Assembly (NCBI RefSeq): GCF_964204645.1
Contig: NC_134027.1
Location: forward strand, 26,336,485 to 26,400,484
DNA from: Tubulanus polymorphus
Lineage: Eukaryota > Nemertea > Palaeonemertea > Tubulaniformes > Tubulanidae
DNA length: 64,000 nucleotides
Direction of reading: 5' to 3'
Shown: in pieces, positions 46,201-57,089 of the stretch
Numbering within the stretch: the stretch's first letter is position 1
Layout: each line of letters starts with the position of its first letter
Notes under the pieces: model-generated
Database searches by the model: none
What the model was told of the DNA's origin: nothing
The model's input: the letters and a program-made list of their open reading frames with translations, nothing else
Made by a program: the position numbers and the translations under genes

Positions 46201-47040
46201 AATTTGCGATTAAAAAGGTCAACAGTAAGCACTTTGTACGGAAGTTTTTGTGAAAAACACTTTTCAATGGCTTTTCCAGACTTTCCCAAAAAGTTAGCAC
46301 TTTTAAGCACTTTGGAGACTCGCTATGAACCTTGTAATTAAGATAACGGAATGTCGTGCTGTAACGCGTCAGACAGTCAGAAGGGGCTGCCGCAAAGTCC
46401 TAGAATCTTTGATCTATAACAGTCGCCTGTACACTGACCGCGGGGTATGATGTAAATAGAGGCGTTGATTAATCCACTCGTGTGAAGACTGCGTAATCCG
46501 AAACCAGTCGATTATCAGTTATTAATAAGAAATCTCGAGAATCTCGACTTCGCTTTCAAAACACTAGAGATTTCGCGTTTATGAGTTTTTGCCGCGGCGC
46601 GCCATGTCGAAAGTCACATCATCAGACGGCGAATTAAATCAATGATCAGTGCCTCCCGCTCTGAGCTAACGAACGAACCGGCTACGAATTTTTATGATTT
46701 GACTCATGAGAGCTAGAATCGACGTGACACGGACGGTAGAAAATGTCATCATCTTCACCGGTATTTCCTGTTACTGGTTCCACGAATGAACGAACGCGAT
46801 CAAATACAAAACACAATCATCGTTTTAATGAAGGTGACCTTTGAATTCGACACGCGTGATGCGCCATGTGATAAGCATTTACGTTTTTATTTTGTTTGTC
46901 AATAAAAGCTCATTCAGTCATTTTAACTAAATAATTCAGAATCCATTGAAATATTCTGATTTTTACGAAAAATTAAGACAAGACATGACCTAGACACGTG
47001 CTTGCGTGGTCAGTGCATGACGCAACGATTGAATCTGGGA
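43210..47040. other. no gene recognised
   Basis: A long unique stretch. Frames at 43613-44099, 45363-45620 and 45833-46341 are unsupported. Around 46085-46330 the motif GCACTTTTAA recurs several times in a loose direct-repeat arrangement. 45700-45735 ends in ATGAAATGGATGAAATGAAA, resembling the tail of a non-LTR or SINE element. Confidence 0.4.
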
Positions 47041-47044
47041 AATC

Positions 47045-47122
47045 CAGTGTCGGATTCGATCTCGGAACCTCCGACATCGGAGGCGATCGTCCTAACCTAT
47101 TCGGCCAAGCTAGCCATTAAAG
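47045..47122 (-). mobile_element. tRNA(Ser/Leu)-like SINE head
   Basis: The minus strand reads TTGGCCGAATAGGTTAGGAC, a D-arm/A-box, then CGATCGCCTCCGATGTCGGAGG (an anticodon-arm-like hairpin, CCTCCGA pairing with TCGGAGG), then GAGATCGAATCCGACAC, a B-box with one change. The overall order is tRNA-like, but the acceptor stem is missing. Best read as a tRNA-derived retroelement head or pseudogene. Confidence 0.5.
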
Positions 47123-47129
47123 TTAGTTG

Positions 47130-49050
47130 CCAGTTCGACAGCACCTGGTGACTTTACAGCCAGTCATGAATAGAAGAGAGTCGCGCATCAATGGATCTAA
47201 TGGTCGAAGCGTCATCAGTCCTGAATTCAGACAGTTACTATTTTCTGCTCATTAAAACACTACAGCGCTATATAGTCTTAATCATGATTAGGCTCATTCA
47301 ACCACAATCTCTGACCTTTCTGAACTTTCATCTACAAATACGTACCAATATGATACGGAATTTTGCAATGCGGAATATGCGTCGGGAATAGAACCGGTCA
47401 ATTTTCATAATCAGTGAAATCATGCAGAAAGTTCATCGCCGATGGAACAGACTTTAGACCAAATGGTCGAAATAATCCACTCGACAAACAAAGAACGTCT
47501 CGCGCCTAATTTAATAGCGATTCTCACAAATCGCCAGGTTGCAGGACAGTCGTAATCAACTCTGATGACCGAATCTCGTGACAAAAGACACCAGCAATTT
47601 GTCACTAATAAATCAGCGCTTTTTATTTCTACTGGATATTTGATAGCTATTGACGACGACGGCTGGACGGACGGATGGACGGAGATCAGTAGATTTGTGT
47701 GGGAATACGACCGTCACGCATAGCGCTGACACTATTAACTCCTACATCCCGGATTCAGAGGTGACAATTCGTGTGACAAATCCTAAGTAATTAGCTGTAG
47801 TCCCCTAAACCCGCAGCGGGAGACTAAACATTCAATTCACACTTCTCTCAGTTTTCGCTCAGTGATTATATCGCGATTAATTTTAGCTCGTCTTTTAATC
47901 TTTAATCTGAAGTCGGAAGTTGACGTCTGACCGTCTGAGCGGTCAATATTGATTGATGATGAATTCGTCTCTAAACAGGCAGAAACGAGTCTGTGAGGAG
48001 TCTTTGTTGGGGGAGCTCTGCGAGGGGTCTGTCTTGTACGGTTCTCAGTCTAAATGCTGACTGTTAATCCTTTCTTCTCTTTATGACAGAAATTGTCCTC
48101 ACGATCTTCCCTTGTTTTGTAATCAGTGTTAAGATGAATTTCATTCTATCAAGCGATTCATTCGTCAGTCACAATATATCAATTCATTTCGCTACAAGTG
48201 TATATAAACTTGTTGTATCCTAGTTCAATAAGTCACCTGAGAATTATCAATACACAATCATAGTCCTGGATGATCCGATCATAACTGACTATTTCAACTG
48301 CTCAATAAGTAAAGGGTTTTGACTAGGGTTGAAGATGGTGAGGTCACTGAGGTCAGCCAGTGCCACCACAATCGCAACGGGACCTCATAATACCTATGTT
48401 TCAATGACTCGGCATCATCAGAAATCTATCGAAAGAATAGGAAACACGACTAGAAATTCCTAGATTAATTCGAAACAAATCTAATCATTGCTACCGGCTT
48501 TGATCATTATAGGCTTATTCTAAGATACGCTAAAATATAATTCGTGTCGCGCGCGCTGAGCTCGCTGATGAAAGCGATGTCACGACGCTTACCCCGGTAA
48601 GCGAGGATCAGGGCCACAGATTTGTATTATTACTCATCACATCGACGCTAGAACAAGTGACCTGACAGATCACACGGTTAGCATATTTAATACCGGAATT
48701 TCATATGGAAAACATGAAAAAAGCATAACCGACGACAAGCCACCTGTAAAATGATGAATCATGCAGTAGTTATATCAGCGCCTAATTGCAATCTCGTAGC
48801 CGTGCTCTCTCTAATGATAACCGGTTTGTTATAAAGCGAATTTCTGCTCTAGCGAGGTGCGGCTGAAGCCGGGCTTTTATACCCGCGAGTGGCTTCTAGG
48901 AGTTAATAACCATGTCGAATATTGCGTGATCAGCGAAGATCTAACGCGGGGTATGAGTTCATGCGCGCAGTTGAAAGGGGGGTGAAAAAGTATGACATAT
49001 TCTAAGATAATGCTCGTGATGGTGCAACACTGTTAGGATTGTGAAGATCT
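47130..49050. other. no gene recognised
   Basis: Includes GGACGGACGGATGGACGG-like sequence near 47664-47686 and a decayed type-A hairpin motif at 48393-48420. Frames at 47191-47605 are unsupported. Confidence 0.4.
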
Positions 49051-49058
49051 TGACAAAA

Positions 49059-49141
49059 TTCTAGTGGAACAGCCCATAATTCTAGTCGAACAGCCCATAA
49101 TTCTAGTAGAACAGACCATAATTCCAGTAGAACAGCCCATA
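49059..49141. repeat. 21-bp minisatellite, 4 copies
   Basis: TTCTAGTAGAACAGCCCATAA units spaced 21 bp (CTAGT at 49061, 49082, 49103; CCAGT at 49124). Confidence 0.85.
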
Positions 49142-49357
49142 TAGAATAGATAATAGACTAAAAACTCACTTTATACAAATTTAACAGGTTAAAAACAAAA
49201 TTCATCATCAATCAGAATTTAGAACAGAAAATTGCAAGACACGTTGTTTTGGACCATCTCTAGTCAAGTGTCACACTTGGCGATTTTTTATTTCAAAATT
49301 TTGAAAAATAGATCTTGTTTTTGATCTTTTGAATGTGTACATATGATTTAAGATATA

Positions 49358-49413
49358 TTGCGGGGCCGCGAAGGATATTTGAAACTTTCCAAATATCTCC
49401 CGATGGCCCCGCA
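49358..49413. repeat. strong two-part hairpin
   Basis: TTGCGGGGCC pairs perfectly with GGCCCCGCAA at the outside, and GATATTTG pairs with CAAATATC inside, with short asymmetric bulges (GCGAAG and TCCCGAT) and an 8-base loop. GC-rich arms in AT-rich surroundings make it conspicuous. Could be a structured RNA or the core of a foldback element. Confidence 0.6.
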
Positions 49414-49894
49414 AAAACGTTTCTTTAGGGGCGTGGTCGTTTCGTTCATGGTGACTTGACTTTATTCGACAAACTCTTGGTCTTATTTACAAAAGACAAT
49501 TCGAGTAATTGGTTGCCTGGTTGTACAAAATGCTCGGTCAAAATTGTCGTAAGTGAATTTATTAGACGACCAATGGTCTATTAGTAGGTGCTATGGTGAC
49601 AGATGCCGTCGAAATAAATTAGATTAAAAGACACTCTCGAATATCGCGATATTAAATCATCATTGCTATCCGCTTAAACCGGACATCAGCGCGCGCGTGG
49701 ACAATGGGCTACAATCATTCCCTGTGGCGCAGATTGCTTGACCACTGGTCGCCACAGTTAATCATCATTAATTACAGCTGACCACTTTCTCTCCGGTCTC
49801 GCTTTCTTCGTTTACTACGAATCTAAAAACCATTGAATCGTTCGAATCGTAAATCAAATAAATGTTTGAAAAGTCATTAACGGGTCGAAAATCG

Positions 49895-50186
49895 GAACCA
49901 GTTTCACAGTCATGGGTTAACTCTGTGTTCCACAACTATCGAACTGGGTCCTGGATTCTTTCAGAACCTAGTTACACAGTTAAGAGTTAACTCTGAGTTG
50001 AAATTTGGTTTTTTTTTCAATGAGTTAACTTTCAGTCAAATCTTAACTCACAACTGTGGAACTGGGCCCTGGATTCTTTCAGAATCTGTGATAGTTACAC
50101 AGTAATGAGTTAACTCTGAGTTGAAATTGGTTCATTTTCAATGAGCTAACTCTGAGCTTAACTCACAACGTGGAACTGGGTCCTGC
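49895..50186. mobile_element. tandem trimer of palindromic MITE-B
   Basis: Three elements follow one another, separated by the same spacer (CTGGATTCTTTCAGAA). The first is truncated (49897-49958). The second (49969-50070) and third (50095-50185) are ~100-bp palindromes with ACACAGT.A.GAGTTAACTC at one end, the inverted GAGTTAA...GTGGAACTGGG at the other, and TTTTCAATGAG near the centre. Ends resemble those of MITE-A but the interior differs. Confidence 0.75.
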
Positions 50187-50515
50187 ATTATGTCCTAGTA
50201 ATATGTCTCAAATCTGTATGCCATGCTTTCGTATGAAATAAAATGAAATTGAAATATCGATGACGTATGTAGTATTTGATAATGTATTTCATCTGAAAGT
50301 CAGGGTTCAGGGGAGGGTGTAAATCGTAGTTTTGTGTCAGGGGAGGGTGGCCCGAGGTCTGTTCTCTCATTTATGTGAAAAGTGGTCAATATCTTCGAGG
50401 GTTCATTACGGACTACACGTGATAAAACACGCAGCCTCTCGTGTTCACTTAATAAACGCAAAAAACGCCGAACAAAGTTATATTATTTCCTGAACATGTG
50501 TGTCCGTTCACTGAG

Positions 50516-51040
50516 TTAAAAACCTGCGGTAAGATATACGACCGAGACGCTATTGGTCATTTGTCCAGTGGTAATCATCAGTTCTGGCAAGACGCCATCG
50601 CTGGCGTGGTAGCCGCCGGTTATTACTCAACCCTGCAAACAGGCGGCGTGTTTGATCTGTGCACGTTATTCCGCCGTGAAATGCGCGCACCGACTCGACA
50701 TCAGCTAGTCAACCCCGGTGCCAATTACAGCGACAAAGCGTCGTTGTCGCCGGTACTGAGACCGGGCTGGCAGTTGCGTCGTATCGGCTTCTATTGTTTA
50801 CTTTGTGAGTGGTCATTCGATTGTTTGCACGCGAGTAGAAACTCGTGCGAGATTAAGAAACTATATTGAGAGATTCGCGAAGTTTGCTTGGCGGCTTGTT
50901 TCATTCCAGGGTGGAATTTTTACGACCACGCGACTCGCCGTACCGACAACACCCTGAGCGAATTTACAAAACGCATCGAAAATCCTGAAACTACGTTTTG
51001 CAACATCATTACAACGTGCCATCTAGTTGAATTGTATTGA
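50516..51040 (+). CDS. two-exon gene candidate, unknown function
   Basis: Exon 50516-50804 ends TTACTTT^GTGAGT; intron 50805-50909 (105 bases) ends GTTTCATTCCAG; exon 50910-51040 continues in the matching phase for 43 codons to TGA. The joined frame gives about 139 residues. The first exon is clearly richer in G+C than its surroundings. Its peptide is mixed in character (GNHQFWQDAIAGVVAAGYYS, GGVFDLCTLFRREM), and the second is polar (NFYDHATRRTDNTLSEFTK) and ends CHLVELY. The 5' end is uncertain: the frame stays open to 50456, a GTG stands at 50498, and a possible acceptor (GTTCACTGAG) precedes 50516, so earlier exons may exist. MITE-A begins at the stop codon, so the C-terminus may have been altered by the insertion. 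No domain recognised. Confidence 0.4.
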
Positions 51041-51345
51041 TCTAGTTGCACAGTCATGGCTAAGATTAAAACCCAGTCTAAGCTCACCTTAGTTCTTCTA
51101 TATCAGGGTAGTGTAACGATACTTAACTTCCCTGGTTCTATATATCCTATCTAACAACTCAAGACCAGATTTAAGACCTTTTTCGTATCTAAGTCACCAC
51201 TCGCAACTGTGGGCCCAGACTTTATAATCATGGCTTAGAATGATATGAAACCAGCCAAACCTGACTCTACCTAGACTATCGTACTGGGTCATATTGACTG
51301 GAGACGTATCTAATAACAACTCAAGACCAGTTTCAGCTGTAATCG
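51041..51345. mobile_element. MITE-A copy plus partial second copy
   Basis: 51041-51210 runs from CTAGTTGCACAGTCATGGC to the inverted GTCACCACTCGCAACTGTGG, followed by GCCC. It is longer than usual because of an internal insertion around 51105-51140. A second, incomplete copy (TTATAATCATGGCTTAGA at 51221 to about 51335) follows immediately. Confidence 0.65.
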
Positions 51346-52335
51346 ATAGAGAGATTTACATTAACATGAAAATGTTGAATCAAGCTTCGCTGAATGTATT
51401 TGTTGCATCATTTTATCCAATTGTTAATCAACAAGATGAAATCCCGCCGTAGTTTTGCATTATTCATATTCTACATTCATTCAATGTTACTTTTTGAATT
51501 AGATTTTACCTTAAAAGACGATGGAGAGATTGAGAGAGAGAGAGATTGAGAGAGAGAGGGAGTGAGGGTAATAAGAAAGAGTACTTCACTTCAAATACGG
51601 TAAAGGCGCAGTTTTCAACAAGTTATTACCAGAGCGCCGGAGTCGTGAGATTATCAGTGAAAAACCACTCGATATTTTAGAGATTTCTCATTCATTAAAC
51701 CGATTTCAATAGCTTTCAGATGTCGTAACATTCTCAACAATGCGCAAATCGATGGGGAAATGAGATCAGATACAAATAAACAACGATCATTAGATGGAGG
51801 TATTCGCGCGGATAGTTCTGGAATGTTTCGCGATCTGAAACCTCCATTGAGTCATATGCATCAATTTTCATCGTACTCGTCGACGAGAGGAAAAAAAAAC
51901 TCCCGGGGAATTGACAACTTTGATGAAATGCGATCCAATAAACATGGCGAAATAGTGGTTTAATGGATATGATGACTAAAAGACAAACTTTCAATCAATT
52001 TCACCTCGAGATGTAATGATGCTTATTCGCGCTGCAGTTTCGTAGCTTCATAGGTGCAATGAATATGATATTTCAGATTTGCAGCATTGGGCGGGGAAGT
52101 CATGTTGATGTTGAGAATTATTGTTAACAAAAAACATACATATATTCTATATACAAAACCCGGAGGCAAAATGCATTATAGGCTACAAGCGTTATCATAA
52201 CCTTGTTGCCTTTCTCTGAAAACACGAAATACGGTTCAGAATCGATTAATTATTCTAAAATATTAATTACATTCGAGTTGGAAATATTTTTCATCGTCCT
52301 AAATTTCTAATAAATGAATTCAATTTAATTTACTC
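51346..52335. other. no gene recognised
   Basis: GA-rich patch at 51533-51565. Overlapping frames on both strands at 51734-51994 are unsupported. Confidence 0.4.
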
Positions 52336-52346
52336 ATCTGAAAAAC

Positions 52347-52392
52347 GTCAAGAAGATGTCGTCGTTTTTAAGACGAAACGTTGTTGATGTTG
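52347..52392 (+). ncRNA. hammerhead-core-like hairpin (type B), decayed
   Basis: Plus strand AAGAAGATGTCGTCG...AAGACGAAACGTTG matches the type-B pattern (CTGAAGAT, GTC...GAC hairpin, GAAACGTTG), but the CTGA box is altered. Confidence 0.25.
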
Positions 52393-52792
52393 AGCGACTG
52401 CTCGATGCGGCGCTAGAGGCGACCGCGCACTGACTCATAGAAGCCAATTACTTTATAAACATCAGGCGCACATCAAAGGATTGGTGAAAAATGTCGTTGT
52501 TTCTCAGTCGCAAATATCAGCTTCAAGCGCAATTTAATCCATTAAAATCGAATGTAAAATGAATATTGAAATTGTGAAATGAACCGTCGACATTGCGCGT
52601 TGCTAAAGTGTGAATGAAACCTCGGGATTTCATACCAGTAATTCCTAAATCTAAAAACCTTCACCGAGATGACACTTCATAATTTGAAATACGGATCCCA
52701 TCAAGATAATTAAATGCGGAAAAACATTTTTCAACCACCGGAAAGCCAGTTCTTTTGAACTTTTAGTGAAGCCGGTGTTGATGTAGATCTAA

Positions 52793-52915
52793 AGACTGGG
52801 CCCGGATTTATAGACTGGTATTATCTAACCCCGGGGTTTGACTCATATTGAAAATGAATTGAGTTAGCCCCCACAGGTCAAAGATAATACCAGTCTATAA
52901 AACCGACCCTTGGGT
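52793..52915. mobile_element. MITE-C palindrome
   Basis: The left arm GGGCCCGGATTTATAGACTG continuing GTATTATCT is matched by an inverted right arm (AGATAATACCAGTCTATAAA, then ACCGACCC). The interior has a shorter inverted pair around AACCCC and GTTAGCCCCC. About 120 bp and non-coding. A relic of the same type lies at 17312-17460. Confidence 0.75.
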
Positions 52916-52919
52916 ATCA

Positions 52920-55370
52920 AAGTTAACCCATGCGATAAATTCCGATCTTAGGTGATAACTACCAAAGTAAATAGTTAAAAATGACAATAAACTGAAAGAT
53001 TCCGTAATGATCCTAGGGCTCTATGAAACCTTACGTAGTCAAGAAAGAAAAAACCCATGTTTCGTTGCCGGTAAGTTGGTAAGTTAAGTGGGATTGTAAG
53101 GGACACAACAAAAGCCTGGAAATCAAATCGATCAAAAACGGAATAATTCCTTAATTATTTCGACATTTAAAAAAGAAAGAATAGTAGAGGCTAAATGAAG
53201 CTACTGGCGTCGCCGATATCTCGTCATATAGAAATAGACCCCGCATTGAAGTTTCTATTCGATCCGAGCGACGTATATGTATTATCAATTTCGTGAAGTC
53301 GTGACTCATTCGTCAAACTGGTTTGCATGCTTTCTATAACCACACTTCAATCATACCATATCCACTTACCTGAATAACACAGAATTAAAAAACATTCACT
53401 TATTAATTTCATAAATCTTTAAAAAGCCGACTTCAATGATGACTCGAGGTTGTATTTCAAAGCGCCGGATTTACTGTCGTATTTTTTTCAGGATTTGCCG
53501 AGATTACATCGGGACCGCAGCGTCAACCGATGTATGTTATTACCATACAGTCATCTAGACACAACGTCGCAAATAGAATAAACGAGAAAAAATTTGACTA
53601 GGATATAAAATAAATGATGGGCGATGAGTTAAGATTAAATATGATACAGACCCGTAGCTGGTGGGAGAGGAGGGGAGGGGTCGAACGAACGAATTTTGTT
53701 CTGCTCGTTTTTTTCAATTTCACAAAATCATTAAGCTGAAACTTAAGGCTTTAAGATAAGCTTATAACTAACACAACATCAAATATTGTTCATATCGTTC
53801 TATTGAAACCTTCATTACATCAACGGGAAATCGCTCAAAGGCCAAATCTGCTCAGAACATCAATTTTTCAAAATCATTCCGGAGAATGCCCCCCCCCCCC
53901 CGACCCTTCACCCAGTTCTCGCAGAGGCTGTTTCCTGTATCCGTCGCTCTACACGATCCTAGTGTAACCAACTGTGGTACATCAGACACAAAGGTTCTTG
54001 GTGAACCCAGACCCCGTTCAGTTCCAACAAACGAACCATCCGCATTATATATTCAAGGAACACGCAGCTGAGTTTCGAGATGGTATCATTGATTACGGAT
54101 AATATTACTGAAAGTATTACTAAGTGATAGGAATGTTATTGAATGAGCTCTGATACATATGAGGATTTTATGTATCTATTTATTGGATTCTGTATTTCAG
54201 ACAGCTGTTTACCAGAAGCTGCTGCCATCTCGTAGCAAATTGTGCAACTATTACGTTTGCGGTTATCATCAGTGATAACGTCGAGTCGCGCTGCGCAACT
54301 CACTTGCTAACTAACGCCACGTGTCAATTTTGATTTGAATAGAAATTTGCGCTTACGACGTCGATGCAAATGAGAGAAAAAAATGTTTGTTTCAAACAAA
54401 TTGAAACGCTGAAAAGATCAATCGGTTTTGTTCGGCGGACCGGAAACATTCGTGGAAAGTGGTCGTCGCTCCGTTGAACCTAGAAATAAGACGCCGAGTC
54501 AGTCATATCGTCGCTATTGTAATTAAGATGCAGATGTAAGCAGTGATAATTGAGATGAGATCATCCTCATCCCAGAGCAGCACGGAACGCGCCGAGTAAC
54601 CCGAGCGAACAAAAACCTGATGAGGATGAATGTAAAAGAATTTTCCAAATTTCTGTAGCGCGTGCGCGCGGGAGCCTCGTGAAAGTAATCGAGTTATGCC
54701 TCTGACTCACACAATGCGCAAGTCAACAAATATTCGTCGCGGGCTCATGCGTCGAAATTTCGTCGGCAGAAAAAAAAATAACCGGCGAGCCCTGATTCGG
54801 TGGAGGTATTGTTATCGGTATCGAGGAGACGTAATTCCGTGCGAAGTTATCCGCCGATTCGTGCGTTATAATTCGCGTCGAGTGAGAGTTAACCGCAAGA
54901 TCTACTGCAGCGCTGGTAAATTGAGGAGGTGCATTATAGCCTAGAGAAATTACATTGCCCAACTACCCAGTCCTTGTCATTTAACTGAAGCGTATCTTCG
55001 AATAGTTTTAACAGAAACTAGGAAAAGTTTCACATTCAGATAGGAAAACGAGTCTGCAAAGGTTCCCTATGCCATATTTTCGACATTTCTACTATATCCA
55101 AGTAGTCATTTTTCAGGAACACTGGAAGTTTCGGAGTTCGTTGAGCTTCAGACAGGAATACTATAATTCATTTACTAAAGGAAACCTTTTCTGGTGTGGG
55201 ATATCGTTACGACGCAGACTCAGAGCGTGTCTGACCGAGATAAGCTTTAACAAAAAATAGAAACGACTAAAATAAGCGCCAGATTCCACGACACGCATCG
55301 GCTGAACTTTAAAGAAGTCACGAACTCACTTTCCTACAAATTCGAAAGATTAAAAACTAAATGTATCAAG
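52920..55370. other. no gene recognised
   Basis: Includes a run of 12 C (53889-53900). Complementary frames at 54696-54962: the plus is arginine-rich and the minus better balanced (TTACCAGCGCTGCAGTAGAT region), without splice partners. Confidence 0.4.
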
Positions 55371-55389
55371 AATTGAGATTCGGACACGT

Positions 55390-55422
55390 TTCGGACTCTC
55401 CAAGAGACGCTCGTCAGGTACG
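55390..55422 (-). ncRNA. hammerhead-core-like hairpin (type C), best copy
   Basis: The minus strand reads CTGACGA, then GCGT-CTCT-TGG-AGAG-TCC (a CTCT/AGAG hairpin closed by an outer G-C pair), then GAAACGTG. CTGACGA matches the CTGANGA box and GAAAC the second box. The sequence beyond GAAAC is AT-rich and I cannot place stem III. Confidence 0.35.
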
Positions 55423-55429
55423 CGCCGAT

Positions 55430-56940
55430 ACATAACAGAGGGAAGCGTTAATCGAGTATATTTCTAAGCGAGTTTCAAAGAAGTCGATTTTGATGTTTGC
55501 TTACAGAGTTTACGTTCACCGTGATTCTAACAATTTGAATATTACGCGTCGGGGCTGATCGAATTGTGTATGACGCATGGTCAAGCTCTTTTTACCGAAG
55601 CACGTGACCGTCGCGATCGTGTGTGCGTGCCAGGATTTCTTCTTTTTTTCTTGCTTCGAAAAAAAATCCGTTCCGCCGCTGGACAAATGACGAAAATTGA
55701 ACCGATGGTAGAATCATTGCGCTGAGTAGATCAGGCCTATCGACTAACAAGCGCTCTATGAATCAGATAAATTTATGCAAATTCACATTGTCTACACGGA
55801 GTTGCCTGTAATAACAGTCGTTCGTGCTGAGGCTATTGTTTTTACCGACTCGCAATCGACGCCAGAATCATTGAACAATTTGTGCAACCACCCAGTCCTC
55901 AATTATCCGGCGTTACCGTTTTGTAACGGAAAACCAATTTACCCTTCGATATCGATGACCAGGTAAAACCTCAACTAGGAATTAGCTGAGTCTTTTTAAT
56001 CACCCACTTAACATCTCTCGTCTTGAAGCCCGTGTATTAGAATATTGCATGATAACAAATTATCCAGAATGTTTAGATTTAAATTATTTAGGTGACGATT
56101 GAGGTACCTTTCGGTGATGACTCAATATCAAATACCAGACGTCAGTTTGAGGCCAGTTGCTCGAAAATTAGTTGAGCAAATGACCCCAGTTTGACACAGA
56201 GACGACGGCATGAGAATTGGCTAAATAGCCGCTTTCGGTTTTTTTCCTAGAAGACATGGGGACGCAGCGAACTGAAGTATCAGCCCTTCTAACAGGGGCG
56301 AACCTGGCATATATCCATTCAGTTAACTTAAACCAACTTTTGAGTAGATTAAGGTAAAGAAGTGAAATAGCGAAGAGCACAGAAATAGTCGATGTTGTAA
56401 ACACACGGATGTGATTCGGAAAGATGATATATTTCCCCGTGATGACAATATGATCGAAGAGAGCTAAATAACTAATCATCCGATATTCCACATTCGACAC
56501 AAGATTGATGTCGTCGCTGATAAATTATGCAATGTTAACAAATTGCTAGTTAAGTGACGCTAATTATTTCTTTGCTTACTCATTACTGTCCACACAGACA
56601 CGCTGTACTGGTCATCAATCAGGCCAAATAAACCGACAACTACGTTTTACTTCAATATACAAAGAATCCTACATAAATATAACGCGAGAAAGATGAAGTC
56701 TGGAAAGTTTCTTTTGAGCTAATAATCTATTGTTTCGACTATAACCTATAATAGTCATCTCCAGGAATGCGTTTTACTCCACTGTGACGCGGTAGGCCAA
56801 TCTAAGGTTTGACATTCTATACTGTGGGACGAGTTTACTTTAAAAAAAAGGAAACATTAGAAATAGGCCCAAAGACACCGGAACTGGAAATACGAAATAC
56901 GGCAATAAGAAAAGAAAACTGTGTCCGAAATGTTTTCTAG
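55430..56940. other. no gene recognised
   Basis: A minus frame at 56168-56500 (110 codons) includes a hydrophobic segment (STISVLFAISLLYLNLL), but length and composition are compatible with chance in AT-rich DNA. Confidence 0.4.
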
Positions 56941-56957
56941 TTTTTTGTGTTCGGCAT

Positions 56958-57085
56958 TACTGGAGATCAATATCAGGATAAAGTCGAAACGTTGAATAAA
57001 CTACTGGCTCAAGGAATACAGTATTCCTGAAGATGACTATAAGGATAAACTCGAAACGTTGAATAAACCAGTAGTTCAAGGAAAC
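56958..57085 (+). ncRNA. tandem pair of hammerhead-core-like hairpins (type B)
   Basis: Two units about 65 bases apart. The first has TATCAGGATAAAGTCGAAAC with a mutated CTGGAGAT box (near 56959-56987). The second has CCTGAAGATGACTATAAGG and AAACTCGAAACGTTG (57027-57063). Together they reconstruct a GACT/AGTC hairpin between CTGAAGA and GAAACG: each copy has lost one side. Both are followed by TTGAATAAAC and then TCAAGGAA. Tandem arrangement is typical of hammerhead-bearing retroelement termini. Confidence 0.35.
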
Positions 57086-57089
57086 AGTT

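Noticed and set aside
54696-54962. Complementary ORFs, one arginine-rich on plus, one balanced on minus
   Set aside because: No splice donor, promoter or family; could not decide between strands.
56168-56500. 110-codon minus frame with hydrophobic stretch
   Set aside because: AT-rich DNA yields hydrophobic frames by chance; no splice or promoter evidence.
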